Below are positions 35,871 through 44,328 of a stretch of 64,000 bases of DNA, piece by piece. How positions within the stretch are numbered: the stretch's first letter is position 1; every line of letters starts with the position of its first letter. A program made the position numbers and the translations under genes. The DNA is from Desulfosporosinus sp. Lineage in GTDB: Bacteria > Bacillota > Desulfitobacteriia > Desulfitobacteriales > Desulfitobacteriaceae. The notes below the pieces were generated by a model. That model did no database searches. It was not told the origin of the DNA and saw nothing but the letters and a program-made list of their open reading frames with translations. Where the stretch lies: NCBI GenBank assembly GCA_031292095.1, contig JARLHU010000049.1, positions 17,859 through 81,858 of the forward strand. Reading direction: 5' to 3'.

Positions 35871-36156
35871 ACTAATTCCTCCTCATTAAGTTGGTTTTTA
35901 ATCTTGATAATGGTCTTTCTTGCCTGAGTATATGGATCAAATCGAATAGTATCTATAATGGTAAAATAAAAACGAGCGCTTAAAAGTCTCTGTCCAAAAA
36001 TTGGTAGAACTTTTTCACCTCGTTGTGATCACAATCAAAAAATTATTGACGAACAATTACTAATATTTTGAATTATACTCTATAAATCACCAATTGCCAA
36101 TGTATTAATATCGAGAAGGGACTACCTGAAACTTATTATTCCTGACTGGAACGAAA
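35871..36156. other. Gene-free stretch upstream of cooC
   Basis: This stretch holds the cooC promoter region. A perfect 12-bp palindrome TTGTGATCACAA at 36023-36034 is a possible operator; it does not match the spaced CRP/FNR or CooA consensus. Nothing else is seen. Confidence 0.4.
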
Positions 36157-36193
36157 AGCGGCTGATTATTTAACCAGTAAATAATCAGCCGCT
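36157..36193 (-). terminator. Terminator of PII gene
   Basis: A perfect 15-bp stem AGCGGCTGATTATTT/AAATAATCAGCCGCT with a 7-nt loop is followed by TTTTCG on the minus strand, 20 nt past the PII stop. Confidence 0.8.
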
Positions 36194-36212
36194 CCCTGGT
36201 CTCTACCTTAAG

Positions 36213-36551
36213 CTAGAGGGCTGCCTCACCTTGCTCGCCAGTACGGATACGTACCACTTCTTCTACGTTCGAAACGAATATTTTACCATCTCCAACATTA
36301 CCAGTGCGTGCAGTTTTAACGAGAATCGCAATAACTTCTTGTACTTTTTCATCAGTGGTTACGATTTCTAGTTTGATTTTAGGCAATAAATGCGTAGTGA
36401 CCTCTTGCCCCCGATAAATTTGAGTATACCCTTTTTGTCGTCCGAAGCCCAAGGCATGGGTGACGGTAATACCCAAGATTTCGGCGGCAGCCAAAGCATC
36501 TTTGATTTCATCCAACTTACCCGGTCTAACAATTGCTTCAACCTTTTTCAT
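36213..36551 (-). CDS. PII signal-transduction protein
   Basis: This 112-aa PII (GlnB/GlnK-type) protein starts MKKVEAIVRPGKLDEIKDAL. It has a T-loop with Tyr in the uridylylation position (YTQIYRGQE) and the C-terminal signature RTGNVGDGKIFV. ATG 36551 is chosen for its SD (AAAGGGGA); the frame continues nine codons upstream without an SD. PII proteins report 2-oxoglutarate and ATP/ADP status to transporters and enzymes. It is divergent from the second APC permease, which may be a partner (inference). Confidence 0.93.
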   Translation of the reverse strand: MKKVEAIVRPGKLDEIKDALAAAEILGITVTHALGFGRQKGYTQIYRGQEVTTHLLPKIKLEIVTTDEKVQEVIAILVKTARTGNVGDGKIFVSNVEEVVRIRTGEQGEAAL

Positions 36552-36684
36552 AGAAAATTCCCCTTTCTGTATGTGCAATCATTATACTGAATTTTGAACA
36601 CGTAGGAAAGCTATTAAGGGATAAATAATAATTTGAAAATTTAAATATTATACAATATTCTTGGAAAATCAGAGATTAAAACTG

Positions 36685-36713
36685 TTGTATTTCTACAGTA
36701 ACACGACTATAAT
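36685..36713 (+). promoter_or_regulatory. Sigma-70 promoter of permease copy 2
   Basis: The -35 TTGTAT (36685-36690) and -10 TATAAT (36708-36713) have a 17-bp spacer. The spacer sequence differs from copy 1 while the hexamers are unchanged. Confidence 0.8.
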
Positions 36714-36795
36714 ACGTTTCAAGAGGTGCACATTTAGATACTTATAACGGTTCTTGAGGTGCACGTCAGTTTACTTAGAACGATTAAATTAAAGC

Positions 36796-36836
36796 AACGG
36801 CGCTTTTGATTTTTCAAAAGCGCCGTTTGTGTTTTT
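36796..36836 (+). terminator. Leader terminator/attenuator, copy 2
   Basis: This is the same 14-bp stem and TGTGTTTTT tail as at 31436. It again sits between promoter and gene, so it is likely part of a termination control. Confidence 0.85.
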
Positions 36837-36885
36837 GGAGAAAGGTGGGAACGAATCCAATAAAAAGAAGAGGTAAATGAAAATA

Positions 36886-36964
36886 GGGGTAAGAAACTTG
36901 GAAATATCTTTGCGTTGCTACTGCCAGGTAAACGTGCAAAGGTCATTAACAATAATTTTACCCC
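36886..36964 (+). ncRNA. Structured leader RNA with predicted pseudoknot, copy 2
   Basis: This copy has the same P1 (GGGGTAA/TTACCCC), P2 (CTTTGCGTT/AACGTGCAAAG) and ACTTGG/CCAGGT pseudoknot as copy 1. The P2 extension is AAT/ATT where copy 1 has AAC/GTT, a compensatory change. The loop and pseudoknot words are identical between copies. Confidence 0.65.
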
Positions 36965-37042
36965 AATAATTAGTAACTATAGTATATCAGAATGGCGTGG
37001 CGTTTAAAAGAGCGTCTTCAACTTTGAAGGAGGGAAAGCTTT

Positions 37043-38545
37043 ATGTCTAATGAAGTACAAATGAAAAAAACTCTTGGTCTTACGGGTGTAACAGTTAATG
37101 CTATGGCGCTCATTGCTCCTGGAGCATTTTTATGGTTAACATTTCAGATGCAATCGGCTCAAGTTGACACCGCAGGGAATTCGACGGCAGGAGATATGTT
37201 CTCTGGGTTGATCTTAGCCTTAACCTTGGCTTTTCTGACAGCAATTTCATATGCTAAACTTGCCGAAGTCTACCCAGAGGCAGGCACGGGGAGTTCCTAT
37301 TATTTTGCCGAACAATCCTTTCTTAATAAAGAAATCAATATCGGCCATTTCTCTAGATTAGCCAAATTTGTCGTTGGCTGGTTCTCGCATCTATATTATT
37401 GGGTCTATCCAGGGGTTATGGTCGCTATGTTTGCCACCATGATCAACTATATCGCCGGTCAATTTGGGATCAATTTGCCAATTCCTCTGCAAATATTAAT
37501 AGCCTTCGTTTTCTCAGGTATAACAGGGGCTGTTGCCTACAGAGGAATTAATGGATCCACGGTCACAGCCATCTTAATTAATGTGATTCAAATTGTTTCT
37601 CTGGTATTTGTTACTGTCTTGGCCTTGATATATCGCACCACTAATCCAGAACATGTGGTCTTCGTGCATCCCTCAATGATTGATGTCATTACGCCCCATA
37701 GTATGTCCGCTATTATATTTCAGGCTACGATCGCGATTTTGCTGTTGGTAGGATTTGAAACGACAACAGCGTTAGGTGCGGAATCAAAATCACCTAAACA
37801 TATAAGTCGTGGGGTTATTCTATCCTTAGTGATTCAAGGTCTGATCTTTTACATTTTTGAATATTTTGGTGCGAACGCTTGGTTAAATAACTCATATGTC
37901 GTCGATAAGCACATAGGGTTAGATGCGGCGGCTGCTTCAGGTGCTCCGATAGGGGATATGGTTAAAAACTTGGGGGATGTCTTATTACACAATTCGGGGT
38001 TTGCCTTAATGATCCTTGTAGCAGTAACTGTTGGAATTGCCATTTTTGGCACAACTTTAGCGTGTATGAATACTGGAGTTAGGGTTACGTACGCGATGTC
38101 CAAGGACAAAGAAGTACCTAGTGCTTTAGGTATCCTCCATCATCATCACGCAACTCCGCATAACGGCGTTTGGGCGATTACAATTGCTTCAGCGATTATT
38201 GGAGGCATTGGGGTTATCTCAATTAAAAATTTAACCGCGGTGACACTGCTTTCCAATGTCGGAACATTTATTCTTTATGGGATGACCTGCCTTATTACCC
38301 TCGTAGCGTTTTTACGGCATCCTCAACACAACAAGTTTACCCATGTCGTAATACCAATTCTAGGTTTCCTGGCAAATTTGGGAATGCTCCTAGCGGTCAT
38401 TTATCTCAGTATCTTAGGTGGTGGTGACACCCGTACGGCCGCTCTAATGGCCATTGTTGCTACAGTCGTATGGACAGTTCTCGGGGTTGTTTACATGCTT
38501 TCTAATAGCAAGGCCACTGGTCAGAAGATTATCGCAAAAGCCTAA
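37043..38545 (+). CDS. APC-family amino-acid permease, copy 2
   Basis: This is a paralogue of the gene at 31691, also 500 aa, with the same APC motifs and a strong SD (GAAGGAGG). Differences are scattered and conservative (for example AELYPDAG to AEVYPEAG). It looks fully functional, so duplication has kept two working permeases, each with its own promoter and leader. It is followed by the phosphatase remnant and the kinase. Confidence 0.9.
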   Translation: MSNEVQMKKTLGLTGVTVNAMALIAPGAFLWLTFQMQSAQVDTAGNSTAGDMFSGLILALTLAFLTAISYAKLAEVYPEAGTGSSYYFAEQSFLNKEINIGHFSRLAKFVVGWFSHLYYWVYPGVMVAMFATMINYIAGQFGINLPIPLQILIAFVFSGITGAVAYRGINGSTVTAILINVIQIVSLVFVTVLALIYRTTNPEHVVFVHPSMIDVITPHSMSAIIFQATIAILLLVGFETTTALGAESKSPKHISRGVILSLVIQGLIFYIFEYFGANAWLNNSYVVDKHIGLDAAAASGAPIGDMVKNLGDVLLHNSGFALMILVAVTVGIAIFGTTLACMNTGVRVTYAMSKDKEVPSALGILHHHHATPHNGVWAITIASAIIGGIGVISIKNLTAVTLLSNVGTFILYGMTCLITLVAFLRHPQHNKFTHVVIPILGFLANLGMLLAVIYLSILGGGDTRTAALMAIVATVVWTVLGVVYMLSNSKATGQKIIAKA

Positions 38546-38614
38546 GGTAACGCTTATCCTTCACAATTCTACTAAAAGAAAAAACTTGCGTCAGGGCGCT
38601 GAAAGAGTGCCCCA

Positions 38615-38716
38615 GATAATATCCGAAAAAAGCTGATTCAAGAAGTGAATCAGCGCGGTGGATGTGATAATATGACAATACTAACTGTGAAAGTAATGGA
38701 GGATGATCAAAATTGA
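38615..38716 (+). pseudogene. 3' remnant of a PP2C phosphatase gene
   Basis: The 33 codons before the stop encode DNIRKKLIQEVNQRGGCDNM followed by TILTVKVMEDDQN, matching the C-terminus of the phosphatase at 33292 at 30 of 33 positions. The rest of the gene is missing: the sequence before it matches the hairpin region after permease copy 1 and then jumps here. The stop overlaps the kinase ATG (TGATG), and the remnant still supplies the kinase SD. Confidence 0.9.
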
Positions 38717-39690
38717 TGATTCCGGAAATTGGCGATACGTTTGAAAATCGTTACAAGCTCCTTAAACAATTAGGACAAGGCGGATTTGCCAGCGCCTTCT
38801 TAGCTGAAGACGCCTTAACGGGCGAAAAAATCGTCTTAAAATTTCCTGATATTTCTCAATTAGGTGATCCAGCTGTTTATGAACGGTTTAGACGGGAACT
38901 GGCGATTGGAAAATTACTAAATCACCCAGATTTGCCGGTTGCCTTAACCTGTTCGGAAGGTAGCCCTCCCTATTTGGTCTTAAAATTTATCGAAGGAGAA
39001 AATCTGGCCAGCGTGTTAAAGGAAAAAGGTAGTTTTCCGGTTGACCAGGCGGTTAACCTCGTCGCCAATTTATTGGATGCTATCCACCATTGTCATGAAC
39101 AAGGTGTTTTTCATCGGGATATAAAACCGGAAAACCTATTATTAGCACCGGATGGGCACCTGAAAATATTGGACTTTGGGATCGCTCTCATGGAGGGAGG
39201 TCCAAGGGTAACCTGGCGTGGCTTTTCTGGTTTAATGGGAACCCCAGAATACATGGCTCCAGAACAAATTAGAGGGGAACGAGGAGGAGCCCAAAGCGAT
39301 ATTTATTCAATTGGATGCCTATTATATCACATGTTAGCGGGCAACCCGCCCTTTACCGGAGACAACCCACTATCGATAATGCATCAACATTTAACGACGG
39401 ATCCACGTCCTATTCCTGAAATTATTCCTGAAATTCAGTTGGGAATTTGGGCTGTCATTAAAAGGGCGCTACGTCGGCGCAAGGAAGAACGGTATGCTTC
39501 CGCTCTAGATATGGAAAAAGATTTGAGGCACCCGGAGAAGGTTGATCTTGAAGGGCTTAAGACGATTGATCCACCACTTGTCGCGGTTATGACTAATGAA
39601 CGTACGCCTTGGCTTTTTGTGGGGGGGGCAGTTATTGTCGGGCTTATATTGGCCTTGGTGCTTGTTGGTTTATCGATATTTTTGAAATAA
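38716..39690 (+). CDS. Membrane-anchored serine/threonine protein kinase
   Basis: This Hanks-type kinase (324 aa) has the glycine loop LGQGGFASAFLAED, HRDIKPENLLL with catalytic Asp135, DFGIAL, and GTPEYMAPEQ in the activation segment. It ends in one transmembrane helix (about 300-322) with almost nothing outside the membrane, so it lacks PASTA or other sensor domains. ATG 38716 overlaps the stop of the PP2C remnant. Its former phosphatase partner survives only in the other duplicate at 33292. Confidence 0.93.
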   Translation: MIPEIGDTFENRYKLLKQLGQGGFASAFLAEDALTGEKIVLKFPDISQLGDPAVYERFRRELAIGKLLNHPDLPVALTCSEGSPPYLVLKFIEGENLASVLKEKGSFPVDQAVNLVANLLDAIHHCHEQGVFHRDIKPENLLLAPDGHLKILDFGIALMEGGPRVTWRGFSGLMGTPEYMAPEQIRGERGGAQSDIYSIGCLLYHMLAGNPPFTGDNPLSIMHQHLTTDPRPIPEIIPEIQLGIWAVIKRALRRRKEERYASALDMEKDLRHPEKVDLEGLKTIDPPLVAVMTNERTPWLFVGGAVIVGLILALVLVGLSIFLK

Positions 39691-39694
39691 TAAA

Positions 39695-39734
39695 AGCACT
39701 CTCCTTTGTGAACCTGATCTTCAAAGGGAGTGCT
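39695..39734. terminator. Bidirectional terminator between kinase and PII
   Basis: AGCACTCTCCTTTG pairs with CAAAGGGAGTGCT (one bulge). T-rich or A-rich runs lie on both sides, and it sits between two convergent genes. Confidence 0.7.
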
Positions 39735-39786
39735 ATTATTACTTATTTCAAGAATAGTTCGCTGGATGAAATGGTATTCATAAAAA

Positions 39787-40125
39787 TTAAATAACGTTTT
39801 CCCCAGTTTCTCCAGTTCGAATGCGCATAGCACTGCTAACTGGATAGGTAAATATTTTCCCATCGCCGATTTTATTAGTACGAGCATTATCGGCAATTAA
39901 TTTAACCACTTCATCTACGATGTTATCAGCAACGATAACCTCAATTTTAATTTTTGGCAGGAGATTAATATCAAACTGTTCATCATTATCAACTTCGGTA
40001 TACCCTTTTTGGAGGCCACAACCGATTACCTCTAAAGCGGTCATTCCATGTATTCCGAATTTGCCTAAGGCACTCTTGACAACGTTCAATTTATTGGGTT
40101 GTAGATAAGCTTCAATTTTAGTCAA
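39787..40125 (-). CDS. PII-like protein with altered T-loop
   Basis: This 112-aa PII family member begins with a TTG (SD AGGAGG, 9 nt) and reads LTKIEAYLQPNKLNVVKSAL. It ends with RTNKIGDGKIFTYPVSSAMR. The T-loop YTEVDNDEQFDINLLPK lacks the Tyr and the Arg-Gly that the PII at 36213 has at the same positions. Regulation by uridylylation is therefore unlikely and its targets may differ. The ORF is open far upstream, but that part is low-complexity and has no SD. Confidence 0.87.
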   Translation of the reverse strand: MTKIEAYLQPNKLNVVKSALGKFGIHGMTALEVIGCGLQKGYTEVDNDEQFDINLLPKIKIEVIVADNIVDEVVKLIADNARTNKIGDGKIFTYPVSSAMRIRTGETGENVI

Positions 40126-40518
40126 GTAGAACAGCCTCCTAAGTTTTAATAGATAACGCCTAACTCCTACAATAAATACATGGTAACAGGATATGAATAT
40201 GTAGAAAAAAAAGAAAGTACAAAAGTACACTGATTTAATTATACCATGTTCTACATCTAAAGAAAATAAAATCAACGGAAATTTGAATAATTTTAGTGCA
40301 GTGTTAGATATGGACAATTGGGTCCGTTTAGAATATAAAGTGTTATATTCTACTGTGTATCTTGAATTTTATTCAAGATACACTATACTAATAATAACTT
40401 AGGCAATGACGCCTACAACTATAGCAGGTTGTAGGCGTCATTGTTTTGTCAAAAATAATAGCCTTTAAGCTAGGCTGTTAAGATATAATTTAAATATAAA
40501 TTGGGGAGTGTTTTTAAA
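40126..40518. other. Gene-free region with two hairpins
   Basis: A perfect 13-bp hairpin GTGTATCTTGAAT/ATTCAAGATACAC lies at 40355-40383. A 15-bp one (AATGACGCCTACAAC/GTTGTAGGCGTCATT, followed by GTTTTGTC) lies at 40405-40442. The second repeats the terminator at 34111. The flanking genes diverge, so these either end an unseen plus-strand RNA, attenuate the next gene, or are leftovers of the duplication. Confidence 0.5.
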
Positions 40519-41472
40519 ATGAAAGTACTAGCTTGGATCTCCGACCATCTATTACATTTCGTATTAATCGTAGGAACCTTTTCACTCGTTTTTCCTGGAC
40601 CTGGTTCTTCTTTAGGATGGATCGTTACGCCTGTCCTAGCCATCATGGTTCTCAATGTAAGTATGACGATTAAAGCAGTGGATTTTAAACAAATCAAGAA
40701 ATATCCTTTTATGATTTGTTGGGGCGTATTTCTACAATTTGTTCCCATGGCTTTGTTTGCCTTATTACTAGGTAAGCTATTTTCACATTGGCCAGATCTT
40801 AGCACAGGGCAGTTACTTTTGGGTAGTCTTCCTGCCGACGTTTCGGCACCACTTATGGTTTATCTGGCTGGAGGTAGCACGGCTATAGGCACGGCAATGT
40901 TGGTGGTGGCAATGGCTCTTACCCCATTTGTTTTGCCTAATGTACTCGCTTGGTTCGGTGGAGTTGCTTTTAATATACCTGTTTCCTATCTGGTGATTGA
41001 ATTAGCTGGAATTATTGTCATACCGGTAGTTTTAGGTATCTTATTAAACTACCAATCAGCAAAGGTGCGGGAGAAGGAACAAGTTTGGTCAGGGATTGCT
41101 TCTCTTTGTTACATCGTACTCCTATTTGTTGTAGTTTCATCCAATGCCAAAGCGATAATTTCTCTCAGAATGTTTGCCTTACTTATCTTACTAGCTGAAA
41201 TAGCTCTTAACCTCTTTGGATTTGCCCTAGCCTATCTTACGAAACTTATTTCCAAACAGAAAGACACCTTTCTCCCACTCTTATTCCTTGTAAGTACTAA
41301 AGAATTTGGCATCGCTTCCGCAGCGGCGGAGACAATGAAATTGAATTCCGCCTTGGTTATACCTTCGGCCTTTTACGCAGTTGTACAAATGATATCGTCA
41401 CCGATTATGGTTAAGATCATTAAAAACATTCAAGCTAAGAAATCAGATCCCTCCAGAGGAGAGCATAATTAA
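40519..41472 (+). CDS. BASS-type sodium-dependent transporter
   Basis: This protein of about 317 aa has roughly nine or ten helices and the layout of the bile acid:sodium symporter superfamily. Characteristic blocks are VLAIMVLNVSMTIKAVDFKQ, GSLPADVSAPLMVYLAGGST and LVSTKEFGIASAAAE. The substrate is unknown; family members carry organic anions. ATG 40519 has GGGAGTG upstream. Confidence 0.82.
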   Translation: MKVLAWISDHLLHFVLIVGTFSLVFPGPGSSLGWIVTPVLAIMVLNVSMTIKAVDFKQIKKYPFMICWGVFLQFVPMALFALLLGKLFSHWPDLSTGQLLLGSLPADVSAPLMVYLAGGSTAIGTAMLVVAMALTPFVLPNVLAWFGGVAFNIPVSYLVIELAGIIVIPVVLGILLNYQSAKVREKEQVWSGIASLCYIVLLFVVVSSNAKAIISLRMFALLILLAEIALNLFGFALAYLTKLISKQKDTFLPLLFLVSTKEFGIASAAAETMKLNSALVIPSAFYAVVQMISSPIMVKIIKNIQAKKSDPSRGEHN

Positions 41473-41537
41473 TCTTAGGTGAAATAGGGTATGCTGAAAA
41501 GTAAAGTCAAGAATAATTATACGAGAAGAGGGACTAT

Positions 41538-42515
41538 ATGCTTTTGCCGCTTAGCCAACTATCTGAACTGAGTCCAAATCGTCGAGCTTTTCCGTTGGTC
41601 GAGGAACTCCTAGCCAAGAGTGAATTACTGCGGGTCAAGGTTCACAAACAAAATGGGGTGACAGTAATTGACTGCGGCGTTCATATTGTAGGCGGCTGGG
41701 AAGCAGGGCTTCTCTTTGCTTCTGTGTGTCTTGGAGGGCTGGCTCAGGTTAAACTTCATTGGTTGGACTTTAGTGGGCTACGTTGGCCGGCAGTTGAAGT
41801 AGTGACGGATCATCCGTTTCGAGCCTGCATGGCGTCACAATATGCGGGTTGGCCGATTAAAAATGGCGAGTTATTGGCTATGGGTTCCGGTCCGGGACGG
41901 GCGATTGTTCATAAGGGGAGTTTGTTTGAGACCTTAGGCTATGAGGATCAGTCTGAGACTGTTATTATTTGTTTAGAAAGCGATGAACTTCCTATAGCAG
42001 AGGCAGTCCGGCATATTGTAGAGGAATGTCAATGTGAGCCAAAGAATCTCTATATTTTAGTAGCGCCAACTGCGTCCCAGGTGGGTTCAGTTCAGATAGC
42101 TGCCCGCACCTTGGAAACTGGTCTATCGAAACTTATGGGTCTTGGCTACGATCTGGAAAAGATAGTTTCCGGTTGGGGTACTTGTCCAATAGCTCCCGTG
42201 GCGTGTGATAATCTTAGTGCCTTAGGACGGACGAATGATGCGCTTCTTTATGGTTCCACCGTACTTTACAACCTTCGTGATGCTGAAGGTTTAGATGCGT
42301 TGGTGAAGCAAGTTCCGTCCTGTTCATCCATGTCATACGGGCGACCCTTTGTAGAAGTATATCAGGATTATGGGAATTTTTACGACATCGACCCTCTTTT
42401 ATTTAGCCCAGCCGAGGTTTGGTTATGTAATTTAAACAGCGGTTGCTCTTATCATGCTGGATCCTTACGCCCAGATATATTGCGCTCTTCATTCGGGCTA
42501 GAAACAAATTCATAG
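41538..42515 (+). CDS. mch: Methenyltetrahydromethanopterin cyclohydrolase
   Basis: This 325-aa protein matches Mch, which interconverts methenyl- and formyl-tetrahydromethanopterin. Diagnostic blocks are LAMGSGPGRAI, VAPTASQVGSVQIAARTLET, VSGWGTCPIAPVACDNLSAL, and GRTNDALLYG. It is a single gene with an SD (AGAGGGAC) and no neighbouring H4MPT-pathway genes. The cofactor is mostly known from methanogens and methylotrophs, so its real substrate in this organism is uncertain. Confidence 0.88.
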   Translation: MLLPLSQLSELSPNRRAFPLVEELLAKSELLRVKVHKQNGVTVIDCGVHIVGGWEAGLLFASVCLGGLAQVKLHWLDFSGLRWPAVEVVTDHPFRACMASQYAGWPIKNGELLAMGSGPGRAIVHKGSLFETLGYEDQSETVIICLESDELPIAEAVRHIVEECQCEPKNLYILVAPTASQVGSVQIAARTLETGLSKLMGLGYDLEKIVSGWGTCPIAPVACDNLSALGRTNDALLYGSTVLYNLRDAEGLDALVKQVPSCSSMSYGRPFVEVYQDYGNFYDIDPLLFSPAEVWLCNLNSGCSYHAGSLRPDILRSSFGLETNS

Positions 42516-42616
42516 TGCTTTCAAGCCCCCCAAGGTATACTAAAGAGGAGAGAGGGCAAGTGGTGGTAAGCACGGGAAGAGAAAAGTCAGATCAAGGGAA
42601 GGGGGGAGGGTAGAGC

Positions 42617-43651
42617 ATGACTAGTACCACGGTTTTCATTTTAGTCATAGTTATTTTCGTTGCGTTTATTTTCACATTAACTAATGGCCTTCATGATGCT
42701 AGTTCTGTTGTGGCGACCTTTATTTCCTGCGGAGCAGCAAACCCGGTCCAAGCGATTAGTTTGGCGGCGATCTGTGGCTTCTTCGGAGCGTTAACTAGTG
42801 GCAACGCTGTAGCTAATACCATTTCTGGTATTGTTACAATCCCTACAGAAACCGCCTTACTAAAAGTACTCTTAGCGGCGATGATTGGAGCTGTAGTATG
42901 GAACATAGTCACCTGGAAATTCGGTTTCCCGTCAAGCTCGACTCATGCTTTAGTTGGCGGATTAGTGGGAGCTGTTTGGGTTGCTCGTGGTACGAATTAT
43001 ATCTTGTGGGGTTGGAGTGAGTTGATTGGTCCAAGTCATCAATTATTGGGAGTAACGAAAATTGTTGCGGCCTTAATATTGTCACCTGTACTAGGATTTA
43101 TGGCTGCTTTCATTATACAATCACTATCGAACCTTCTCTTGCGAAATGCAAAAATCTCAATCAATAAATGGATCAAAAAAATACAATGGGTCATGGCCGG
43201 GTTATTAGCTTATAGTCATAGTGCTAATGATAGTCAAAAGACGGTTGGAATTATCTGGCTAGCTTTAGCTTCTGCAAGTTATTCCAACGGCCAAGTCGGT
43301 CTCATCTGGATTAAAGGTTTAGCTGGCGCAGTTATGTTTGCCGGCACATTGCTTGGTGGGTGGCCGATTATGAAAACTATTGGGAGAGGAATTTACACGA
43401 TTCGCCCGATCCATAGTCTGAACTCTCAGCTTTCCTCGGGAGGGTGCCTTGTTGTGGCGACAGCATTTGGTGCGCCCGTATCCACTACACATGTGGTTGT
43501 GGGCAGCGTAATGGGAGTTGGTGGAGCGGATGAATTTCGGATGGTTAACTGGAAGATTGGCAAAGAAATTATCATTGCTTGGTGTATCACAATACCAGCG
43601 TCAGCAATTGTGGCAGCCTTGGTATTTTATTTGCTGCGTTTAGTGGATTAA
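42617..43651 (+). CDS. pit: PiT-family inorganic phosphate transporter
   Basis: This 344-aa permease has the two inverted PiT/PHO-4 repeats: TNGLHDASSVVATFI and KFGFPSSSTHALVGGLVGAV in the first half, HSANDSQKTVGIIWLAL and FGAPVSTTHVVVGSVMGVG in the second. It imports metal-phosphate, usually with H+. It is followed by its usual DUF47 partner and by the polyphosphate genes, suggesting uptake feeding polyphosphate storage. Confidence 0.94.
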   Translation: MTSTTVFILVIVIFVAFIFTLTNGLHDASSVVATFISCGAANPVQAISLAAICGFFGALTSGNAVANTISGIVTIPTETALLKVLLAAMIGAVVWNIVTWKFGFPSSSTHALVGGLVGAVWVARGTNYILWGWSELIGPSHQLLGVTKIVAALILSPVLGFMAAFIIQSLSNLLLRNAKISINKWIKKIQWVMAGLLAYSHSANDSQKTVGIIWLALASASYSNGQVGLIWIKGLAGAVMFAGTLLGGWPIMKTIGRGIYTIRPIHSLNSQLSSGGCLVVATAFGAPVSTTHVVVGSVMGVGGADEFRMVNWKIGKEIIIAWCITIPASAIVAALVFYLLRLVD

Positions 43652-43697
43652 TAGCAGAGTGGTCTATAATGAGTATTTTTAGGCAAAGGAGAATATC

Positions 43698-44321
43698 GTG
43701 GTTAAATTAAATTTTTGGGAGAGGTTATTTCCCGTAAAACATGATTTTTATAAAATGATTGGGGATCAGGCGGAAGCATCTAGCAACGTGGTAGGATATT
43801 TAAGTCGTTGGCTTAGCAGTCGTTCACAAGAAGATTACCAGCTATTATTACATGAGGCGGGTGAGGCAGATCGGTTACGGTTTATTATGGAAGACAATCT
43901 GATCGAGGCCTTTGTCACGCCTTTTGATCGACAGGACATATATTCTGTTTCTGTAGAAATGGCTAGGATTGTAGAATACGCAAAATCAACGCTTACGGAA
44001 ATGGAAGCGTTTGAAGTGTTTGAGGATTCAATTATTCAGAATATGGTCCAACAATTAAAGGTTGGGACAGATCAACTTTCTGAGGCGATCCATCTCTTAA
44101 AAAAAGATCCGCGTTTGTCTCAAGCTCAAATAGGTAAGATTCGCAAGGTCCAGCTAATAATTGAGGACGAGTATCGCGCTGGTATGGTGGCGTTATTCAA
44201 TAATCCAGACCCGATGCAGGCCTTAAAATATCGAGAAGTTTACCACCATATTAAAGACGCAGAGGTCTACTTGGGATATACTACAGATACTTTACATAAA
44301 ATTGTCGTGCGAGTGGTTTAA
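43698..44321 (+). CDS. DUF47/PhoU-like protein
   Basis: This 207-aa, all-helical protein of the DUF47 (TIGR00153) family is commonly encoded next to pit genes and is thought to regulate phosphate transport. GTG 43698 has AAAGGAGAA upstream. It ends 7 nt before the convergent ppk2 gene. Confidence 0.9.
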   Translation: MVKLNFWERLFPVKHDFYKMIGDQAEASSNVVGYLSRWLSSRSQEDYQLLLHEAGEADRLRFIMEDNLIEAFVTPFDRQDIYSVSVEMARIVEYAKSTLTEMEAFEVFEDSIIQNMVQQLKVGTDQLSEAIHLLKKDPRLSQAQIGKIRKVQLIIEDEYRAGMVALFNNPDPMQALKYREVYHHIKDAEVYLGYTTDTLHKIVVRVV

Positions 44322-44328
44322 GCTTCAG

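Larger units (their letters stand above)
36552..37042 (+). other. PII-permease intergenic region with duplicated leader
   Basis: This stretch has no ORF. It carries the promoter, attenuator and structured leader of permease copy 2, each given as its own entry. Homology to the region before permease copy 1 starts at the word TATACAATATT (36649, matching 31301). Confidence 0.7.

Noticed and set aside
36023..36034. CRP/FNR- or CooA-type site before cooC
   Set aside because: TTGTGATCACAA lacks the 4-6 nt spacer of these consensus sites; it is only listed as a generic palindrome.
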